64,000 bases of DNA from JAJNPS01 sp031378845. Lineage in GTDB: Bacteria > Pseudomonadota > Alphaproteobacteria > Rhodobacterales > Rhodobacteraceae. Below, piece after piece: positions 59,089 through 64,000 of the stretch. The position numbers were made by a program, and so were the translations under genes. Under the pieces are notes generated by a model. That model was not told where the DNA came from and did no database searches. It was given only the letters and a program-made list of their open reading frames with translations. The DNA lies in NCBI GenBank assembly GCA_031378845.1, contig JANNES010000020.1:186001-250000 (forward strand), given 5' to 3'. Within the stretch, counting starts at the first letter, position 1. Each line of letters begins with the position of its first letter.

Positions 59089-60543
59089 ATGACTCGCAAG
59101 GCAGCACTTATCGGCGGGGGCGTTATCGGTGGCGGTTGGGCGGCGCGGTTCTTGTTGAACGGCTGGGATGTCGAGGTGTTCGACCCCAGTCCGGGCGCGG
59201 AGCGCAACGTGGCCGTCATGCTGGCGAATGCCCGGCTGGCCGTACCCGCGCTGTCGGATGTGCCGATGCCACCAGAAGGCACCGTCACCTTTGCTGCCAC
59301 CATGGCAGAGGCCCTGGAAGGCGCGGAATATGTGCAGGAAAGCGTGTCGGAGCGGCTGGAGTTGAAGCATCGGGTCTATGCGCAGATGCAGCAGGCCAAT
59401 CCGGATATCCTGATCGGATCGTCGACCAGCGGCTTCAAGGCGGTCGATCTGCAAAAGGGTGCTGTGGTCCCCGCCAACATCATCGTGGCGCATCCCTTTA
59501 CGCCGGTCTACCTGCTGCCCTTGTGCGAGATTTCGGCTTCGGCAGCCAACACGCCGCAGGTAATCCAGCGCACCGTCGACATCGTGACCGACATCGGCAT
59601 GTTCCCTTTGGTCATGCGCAAAGAGATCGACGCCTTCATCGGCAGCCGGTTCTTGGAAGCCGTCTGGCGCGAAGCACTGTGGATGCTGAAGGATGGCGTG
59701 GCCACCACCGAAGAGATCGACGACGCGATCCGCATGAGCTTTGGCCTGCGCTGGGCGCAGATGGGGCTGTTTGAGAATTACCGCATTGCCGGGGGCGAAC
59801 AGGGCATGCGGCATTTCATGGCGCAGTTCGGGCCCTGCCTGAAATGGCCGTGGACCAAGCTGACCGATGTGCCGGAGTTCAACGACGAACTGGTCGATCT
59901 GGTGGCGGGTCAGTCGGATGCGCAATCGGGGCATATGCCGATCCGCGATCTTGAGCGGTTGCGCGACCAGAACCTGGTGGGAATCCTGCGGTCGCTGAAA
60001 GACCGCAATGTCGGCGCGGGCAAGGTCCTGCGCGCGCATGACGCGCGCCGCGCCGTGGCGTTTCACGCAGGCCCGCCAACAGATGCACCGCTGGTCTTGG
60101 CGCAGATGCAGGTGCTGCCCGGCTGGATCGACTATAACGGCCACATGACCGAAAGCCGATATCTCTTTGCCGCCTCGGAAACCTGCGATGCGTTCTTGCG
60201 GCTGATCGGCGCGGATATGGACTATGTCGCAGGCGGGCACAGCTACTACACCGCCGAAAGCCTGATCCGGCACCGGGGCGAGGCCAAGCTGGGCGACAGG
60301 ATCAGAGGTGCGTTGCAAGTCCTGCATGCCGATGACAAGCGCCTGCACTACGTCATCACGCTGACCCGCGGCGAGGATGTCGTGGCAACCATCGAGCAGA
60401 TGTGCCTGCATGTCGACATGAAAGCGGGCAAGGCCTGTCCTGCGGCGCCCGCGGTACTGGCAAGGCTGATGCCCATCGCGGCCGCCCATGCCGCCTTGCC
60501 GCGCCCGGACTTCATCGGGCGTCACATCGGGCAACGCGGGTGA
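59089..60543 (+). CDS. L-carnitine dehydrogenase fused to betainyl-CoA thioesterase
   Basis: A 484-residue fusion. Residues 1-320 are a 3-hydroxyacyl-CoA dehydrogenase-like domain with NAD motif GGGVIGGGWAARF and IIVAHPFTPVYLLPLCEI, as in carnitine 3-dehydrogenases (CdhA), giving 3-dehydrocarnitine. From about 333 to 470 a hotdog domain follows (MQVLPGWIDYNGHMTESRYL with the Asp-Tyr-Asn-Gly-His core), the CdhB-type thioesterase that would release glycine betaine from betainyl-CoA. The ATG follows AAGGAG. In pseudomonads the two activities are separate proteins. Confidence 0.9.
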   Translation: MTRKAALIGGGVIGGGWAARFLLNGWDVEVFDPSPGAERNVAVMLANARLAVPALSDVPMPPEGTVTFAATMAEALEGAEYVQESVSERLELKHRVYAQMQQANPDILIGSSTSGFKAVDLQKGAVVPANIIVAHPFTPVYLLPLCEISASAANTPQVIQRTVDIVTDIGMFPLVMRKEIDAFIGSRFLEAVWREALWMLKDGVATTEEIDDAIRMSFGLRWAQMGLFENYRIAGGEQGMRHFMAQFGPCLKWPWTKLTDVPEFNDELVDLVAGQSDAQSGHMPIRDLERLRDQNLVGILRSLKDRNVGAGKVLRAHDARRAVAFHAGPPTDAPLVLAQMQVLPGWIDYNGHMTESRYLFAASETCDAFLRLIGADMDYVAGGHSYYTAESLIRHRGEAKLGDRIRGALQVLHADDKRLHYVITLTRGEDVVATIEQMCLHVDMKAGKACPAAPAVLARLMPIAAAHAALPRPDFIGRHIGQRG

Positions 60544-61292
60544 GGCGTGTTCTGATCATGGCCGGGGCCAATGGCATCGGGCTTGCCATGGCGCGGGCGT
60601 TTGCGGCGACGGGCGCGCGGGTCTGGGTCACGGATGTGGATCGCGCAGCATTGGCGGCTTTGCCAGATGGCATGCGCGGCGACGCAGTGGATGTCGCCAA
60701 TGAACCCGCCATGGCCGCGCTCTTCGTGCAAGTCGCCGCAGCCTGGGGCGGGCTGGATGTGGTTTGCGCCAATGCGGGCATCAAAGGACCGACCGCGTCG
60801 GTCGCCGATATGCCGTTTGAGGGCTGGCGCGAATGCGTCCGTGTCAACCTCGACGGCGCATTCCTGACGGCCAAACATGCGATCCCGCTGATGGGGCGGG
60901 GTGGCGCGATGCTGTTCACCTCCTCCACCGCAGGCTTCTACGGCTTTCCCTTCCGCAGCCCCTATGCGGCGGCGAAATGGGCGGTCGTCGGGCTGATGAA
61001 AGCGCTGGCGATGGAGCTTGGACCGCAAGGCATTCGCGTGAATGCGATCCTGCCCGGCTCGGTCAACGGGCCGCGCATTGACCGTGTCTTTGCCGACGAG
61101 GCAGCGGCCAAGGGCATGACGCCCGAAGCGGTCCGCGCGGGCTACGAACAGGGCACCGCGATGCGATCGCTTGTCGATGCGACAGATATTGCCAACATGG
61201 CGGTGTTTTTGGCCTCCGACGGCGCGCGCCTTGTGTCGGGCCAGACCATGACGGTGGACGGCTTTACCATCAACCCCGACCCGCAGGTGTAA
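60540..61292 (+). CDS. SDR-family oxidoreductase
   Basis: A 250-residue short-chain dehydrogenase with the NAD(P) site MAGANGIGLAMARAFAATGA, CANAG at the fourth strand, catalytic Ser in LFTSSTAGFYG and Tyr-x3-Lys in SPYAAAKWAV. The start is a GTG at 60540 overlapping the previous stop (GTGA), which retains the first strand RRVLIMAGANG. The first Gly of TGxxxGIG is present after Met-Ala instead of Thr. As an operon member it might act on carnitine isomers or a related hydroxy acid; no direct evidence. Confidence 0.9.
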   Translation: MRRVLIMAGANGIGLAMARAFAATGARVWVTDVDRAALAALPDGMRGDAVDVANEPAMAALFVQVAAAWGGLDVVCANAGIKGPTASVADMPFEGWRECVRVNLDGAFLTAKHAIPLMGRGGAMLFTSSTAGFYGFPFRSPYAAAKWAVVGLMKALAMELGPQGIRVNAILPGSVNGPRIDRVFADEAAAKGMTPEAVRAGYEQGTAMRSLVDATDIANMAVFLASDGARLVSGQTMTVDGFTINPDPQV

Positions 61293-61293
61293 G

Positions 61294-62457
61294 ATGCATT
61301 TCGGACTGACTGAAGAACAAGAGATGATCATTGCAACGACACGCGCTTTCGTTGAGGCAGAGATCTACCCCCATGAAGCAGAGGTCGAGCGCACCGGCCA
61401 TCTGCGGATAGATCTGATCCGCGAGATCCAGGCCAAAGCCATCGCGGCGGGGCTTTATGCGGCCAACATGCCGGCCGAGGTTGGCGGTGCCGGACTTGAT
61501 ACGCCGACATGGCTTTTATACGAACGCGAACTTGGCCGCGCGAACTATGCGCTGCACTGGACTTGCGTGGCGCGACCCTCCAACATCTTGCTGGCCGGCA
61601 CGCAAGACCAACGCGAGCAATACCTGTTCCCCTGCATCCGGGGTGAAAAATGGGACTGTCTTGCCATGACCGAACCCGGTGCGGGGTCCGATCTGCGGGG
61701 CATGAAGGCCACTGCGCGGCAAGACGGCGATGATTGGGTGCTGAACGGCACCAAGCATTTCATCAGTCATGCCGACCTTGCCGATTTCACCATCGTCTTC
61801 ATGGCCAGCGGTGAAGAAGACACCCCGCGCGGGCCGAAAAAACGCATCACCGCGTTCTTTGTGGACAAGGGCACGCCCGGCTTTAGCGTCCGCAACGGCT
61901 ACCGCAATGTCAGCCACCGTGGCTATACCAATGCCGTGCTGGAATTTGACGATTGCCGCATCCACAAACGCCAGATCCTGGGCGAGGTCCATAAGGGGTT
62001 TGAGGTTGCCAATACCTGGCTAGGGGCCACGCGCCTGCAAGTTGCTGCGACCTGCCTTGGGCGCGCAGAGCGCGCGCTGGGCCATGCCATCAGCTACGCC
62101 GCCGAACGCAGGCAGTTCGGCCAGCAGATCGGCAAGTTCCAGGGCGTCAGCTTCAAGCTTGCTGATATGGCGACCGAACTGAAGGCTGCCGAACTGCTCA
62201 CCTGGGCCGCGGCATGGAAGTTAGATCAGGGCAGCGTGACAGAGGCGGACATGGCCATGGCCAAGCTCAAGGCAAGCGAAGTGCTGGCCATGGTGGCCGA
62301 TGAAGCGATCCAGATCCATGGCGGCATGGGCCTGATGGACGACCTGCCATTGGAGCGCATCTGGCGTGACGCGCGCGTGGAGCGGATCTGGGAAGGCACG
62401 TCTGAGATCCAGCGCCACATCATCAGCCGCGAACTTTTGCGGGCGGTCGGGGGCTGA
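61294..62457 (+). CDS. acyl-CoA dehydrogenase family protein
   Basis: A 387-residue dehydrogenase with the normal length for the family. FAD and substrate motifs are LAMTEPGAGSDLRGMK, RQFGQQIGKFQGVSFKLADM, IQIHGGMGLMDDLPLERIWR and the end block IWEGTSEIQRHIISRELL. The Asp at RIWRDARVERIWEGT and surrounding Glu are in catalytic reach. In carnitine-degrading bacteria an enzyme of this kind oxidises gamma-butyrobetainyl-CoA; this is a plausible function here given the neighbours. It starts one base after the SDR stop. Confidence 0.92.
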   Translation: MHFGLTEEQEMIIATTRAFVEAEIYPHEAEVERTGHLRIDLIREIQAKAIAAGLYAANMPAEVGGAGLDTPTWLLYERELGRANYALHWTCVARPSNILLAGTQDQREQYLFPCIRGEKWDCLAMTEPGAGSDLRGMKATARQDGDDWVLNGTKHFISHADLADFTIVFMASGEEDTPRGPKKRITAFFVDKGTPGFSVRNGYRNVSHRGYTNAVLEFDDCRIHKRQILGEVHKGFEVANTWLGATRLQVAATCLGRAERALGHAISYAAERRQFGQQIGKFQGVSFKLADMATELKAAELLTWAAAWKLDQGSVTEADMAMAKLKASEVLAMVADEAIQIHGGMGLMDDLPLERIWRDARVERIWEGTSEIQRHIISRELLRAVGG

Positions 62458-62467
62458 AAGGCCGGAT

Positions 62468-62500
62468 GCCTCCGGCGGGGATATTTTCAAACAGAAAAAG
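62468..62500 (+). repeat. dispersed 3'-end element, copy 4
   Basis: GCCTCCGGCGGGGATATTTT followed by CAAACAGAAAAAG, starting 11 bases after the acyl-CoA dehydrogenase stop in the same orientation. It is nearly identical to copy 2. Confidence 0.7.
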
Positions 62501-62577
62501 TAACGGAGCGTTAACCTTGGCTCATCAGACTGCCCTCACGGTACAGGCGGGGACGCCGATGACCGTAACAGGAAAAG

Positions 62578-62608
62578 ACACCTTGCCCCGCAAGCCGGGG
62601 CAAGGTGT
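62578..62608. terminator. 13-base-arm hairpin between the acyl-CoA dehydrogenase and ligase genes
   Basis: ACACCTTGCCCCG (62578-62590) pairs perfectly with CGGGGCAAGGTGT (62596-62608) around a five-base loop. On the minus strand the stem is followed by CTTTTCC; on the plus strand only by TG. It may stop transcription in either direction or act as a stable 3' end. The carnitine transcript would pass it after the element at 62468. Confidence 0.5.
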
Positions 62609-62626
62609 TGATCGACGCTCTGCTCG

Positions 62627-62677
62627 CTTTTGCTGTTTGCAAGTATCCTCGGGGGACCGGGGGCAGACGGCCCCCGG
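62627..62677 (-). repeat. dispersed element, copy 5 (hairpin plus CCCCCGAGGATACTT variant)
   Basis: On the minus strand a hairpin (arms at 62657-62664 and 62670-62677, CCGGGGGC/GCCCCCGG) is followed by TCCCCCGAGGATACTTGC and AAACAGCAAAAG. The tail matches the other copies in layout (GC-rich block, GGATA(C/T)TT, then AAACAG-A-rich) though the GC block differs. Unlike the others, no minus-strand gene precedes it. Confidence 0.5.
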
Positions 62678-62704
62678 CGCTTGGCCCCAGACGGGACGCC
62701 CTGC

Positions 62705-64000
62705 ATGACAGACCTCACCCGCCTCTTACGCCCAAAATCCATCGCCGTCCTCGGCGGCGGCTGGGCGGAAAACGTCATCGAGCAATGTGGCAAGATGGGC
62801 TTTGAAGGCCCCGTCTGGCCGGTGCATCCGACCAGATCGCGGGTCCGGGGGCTGGTTGCCTACCCGTCGCTGACTGACCTGCCGGGTGTTCCGGATGCAA
62901 CCTTTGTGGGCGTCAACCGTTTCGCCACTGTCGAGGTCGTGGCCGGGCTGTCCGCGATGGGCGCGGGCGGGGCGGTCTGCTTTGCCTCTGGCTGGACCGA
63001 GGCGGGCGCGCAGGACCTGCAAGACAAGCTGGTCGCTGCGGCGGGCACGATGCCGATCCTGGGGCCGAACTGCTATGGTGTGATCAACTATCTGGATGGC
63101 GCATTGCTTTGGCCCGATCAGCATGGCGGTCACAGGGTTGATCGCGGCGTGGCGCTGCTGAGCCAGTCCTCCAACATCATCATCAACATGACGATGCAGC
63201 GCCGCGCCCTACCGGTGGCTTATGTAGCCTGCCTTGGCAATGCCGCCGCGGTGGGCCTGGCAGAGCTTGCAGACGCGCTGCTTGCCGATGACCGCGTCAC
63301 TGCCTTGGGCATTTACATCGAGGGGATCGACGATGCGGCAGGCTTTGCAGCCCTTGCCGAGGCCGCGCGGGCGGCGGGCAAGGGCATCGTCTGCATCAAG
63401 TCGGGCAAGACCGAAACATCCCGCATTGCCGCCGCCTCGCATACCGCCTCGCTGGCGGGCGGTGGGGCTGCCTCCAGCGCATTTCTGCGCCAGATCGGTG
63501 TCGCGGAAGTCAACACGCCGTCAGAATTGATCGAGACGCTGAAAATCCTGCATGTGCATGGGCCGGGACTGGGTCGACGATTGTGTTCCTTGTCCTGTTC
63601 GGGTGGCGAGGCGGGGCTGGTCGCCGACCTTGCGGCCCCTTTCGGCTTGCAGTTCCCCGACCCGTCGCCTGCGCAGCGCCTACGCCTGGGTGAAATTCTT
63701 GGACCCATCGTCACCATCGCCAACCCGCTGGATTACCACACCTTCATCTGGGGCGATGGGCCGCGCACGACGGATGTGTTTGCCACCATGCTGGCAGGCT
63801 ATGACGCGGGCATCTTTGTGATCGACCCGCCGCGGGCGGATCGCTGCGACCCTTCCAGCTTTCGGCCCGCACTTGATGCGATTGTGGCGGCACAGCACAT
63901 CGCCGGCAAACCTGCCTTTCCCGTTTCTTCTTTCCCTGAGAATTTTGATGAAGAAGAAGCGGCCAATCTGATCTCTCGGGGCGTTGTCACCCTGATGGGG
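62705..64000 (+). CDS. NDP-forming acyl-CoA synthetase (acetate-CoA ligase family), 5' part
   Basis: The first 432 codons of a gene that runs past the window end. It starts MTDLTRLLRPKSIAVLGGGW, the CoA-binding Rossmann domain, then MPILGPNCYGVINYLDG, LSQSSNIIINMTMQRRALPV, GIYIEGIDDAAGF, and the phosphorylated-His motif AASHTASLAGGGAA near residue 250, all typical of ADP-forming acyl-CoA synthetases. The ATP-grasp half is still to come. In this operon it could activate gamma-butyrobetaine, carnitine or crotonobetaine to CoA esters, which would feed the acyl-CoA dehydrogenase. Confidence 0.9.
   Translation, partial: MTDLTRLLRPKSIAVLGGGWAENVIEQCGKMGFEGPVWPVHPTRSRVRGLVAYPSLTDLPGVPDATFVGVNRFATVEVVAGLSAMGAGGAVCFASGWTEAGAQDLQDKLVAAAGTMPILGPNCYGVINYLDGALLWPDQHGGHRVDRGVALLSQSSNIIINMTMQRRALPVAYVACLGNAAAVGLAELADALLADDRVTALGIYIEGIDDAAGFAALAEAARAAGKGIVCIKSGKTETSRIAAASHTASLAGGGAASSAFLRQIGVAEVNTPSELIETLKILHVHGPGLGRRLCSLSCSGGEAGLVADLAAPFGLQFPDPSPAQRLRLGEILGPIVTIANPLDYHTFIWGDGPRTTDVFATMLAGYDAGIFVIDPPRADRCDPSSFRPALDAIVAAQHIAGKPAFPVSSFPENFDEEEAANLISRGVVTLMG

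Noticed and set aside
58918..60534. 538-codon minus-strand frame opposite the carnitine dehydrogenase
   Set aside because: Antisense shadow; no domain or ribosome site, and the plus-strand gene is certain.

Overview
This is a 64 kb chromosomal window from a high-GC alphaproteobacterium, most likely a Rhodobacterales (Roseobacter-group) member. The reasons are gene content and order: an lpoA-like/glnD/murJ set beside trpS, an RpoHII-type sigma factor behind an RpoE-like promoter, nfuA/tsaB/rimI packed together, a BMP-type nucleoside importer, a carnitine-to-glycine-betaine cluster, and dispersed 3'-end elements with the core CCTCCGGCGGGGAT. Genes are dense, with many 1-4 base ATGA, GTGA or TGATG overlaps. 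I found no rRNA, tRNA, CRISPR array, insertion sequence or prophage. Most of the window is core genome.

Layout. 1-2.8 kb: tail of a LysR regulator, a possible RES-domain remnant, trxB divergent from an Lrp regulator, and a 51-codon gene with a strong ribosome site. 3-5.7 kb (minus): lgt, a MidA-type methyltransferase and pgeF, translationally coupled. 5.9-9.8 kb (plus): ubiK, a YbjN protein, proC, csaA, a 2-hydroxyacid dehydrogenase and a sulfotransferase. 9.8-19.2 kb: a beta-oxidation region with a glutathione transferase, thiolase, three tandem cupin modules on two genes, fadJ, a long acyl-CoA dehydrogenase, a LiuR-like MerR regulator and two hotdog thioesterases. 19.3-22.8 kb: a secreted Cys-rich protein, a MATE exporter, and a coupled TauE/TIGR02186 pair. 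22.9-28.4 kb (minus): a complete nucleoside ABC importer with purine nucleoside phosphorylase. 28.5-36 kb: rimI, tsaB, nfuA, an aldo/keto reductase, dgkA, chaC, a universal stress protein, a VOC protein, a Cys-rich membrane protein and trpS.

36-48 kb: a rhomboid lacking its catalytic residues, then murJ, glnD and an LpoA-like lipoprotein (minus), rsmI, yraN and gshB (plus), comM, a GST with a YHS-like tail, a CobC-like phosphatase and cobU (minus). 48.3-54.6 kb (plus): rpoHII, coaBC, dut, a membrane-anchored ThiF/MoeB-type E1 protein, a DUF924 protein, and an amino-acid ABC binding protein plus permease with no ATPase beside them. 54.7-64 kb: an M3 oligopeptidase, then a carnitine catabolism cluster: a GlxA/CdhR-type regulator divergent from a BKACE enzyme, a small lipoprotein, fused carnitine dehydrogenase-thioesterase, an SDR, an acyl-CoA dehydrogenase and an NDP-forming acyl-CoA ligase cut by the window end.

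Most worth a second look: the tandem-cupin beta-oxidation operon, the five dispersed 3'-end elements, the catalytically dead rhomboid, the extended carnitine operon, the RpoE-type promoter of rpoHII, and palindromic operator candidates before the fatty-acid and nucleoside operons. I could not run any search, so all family names rest on motif and sequence recognition.
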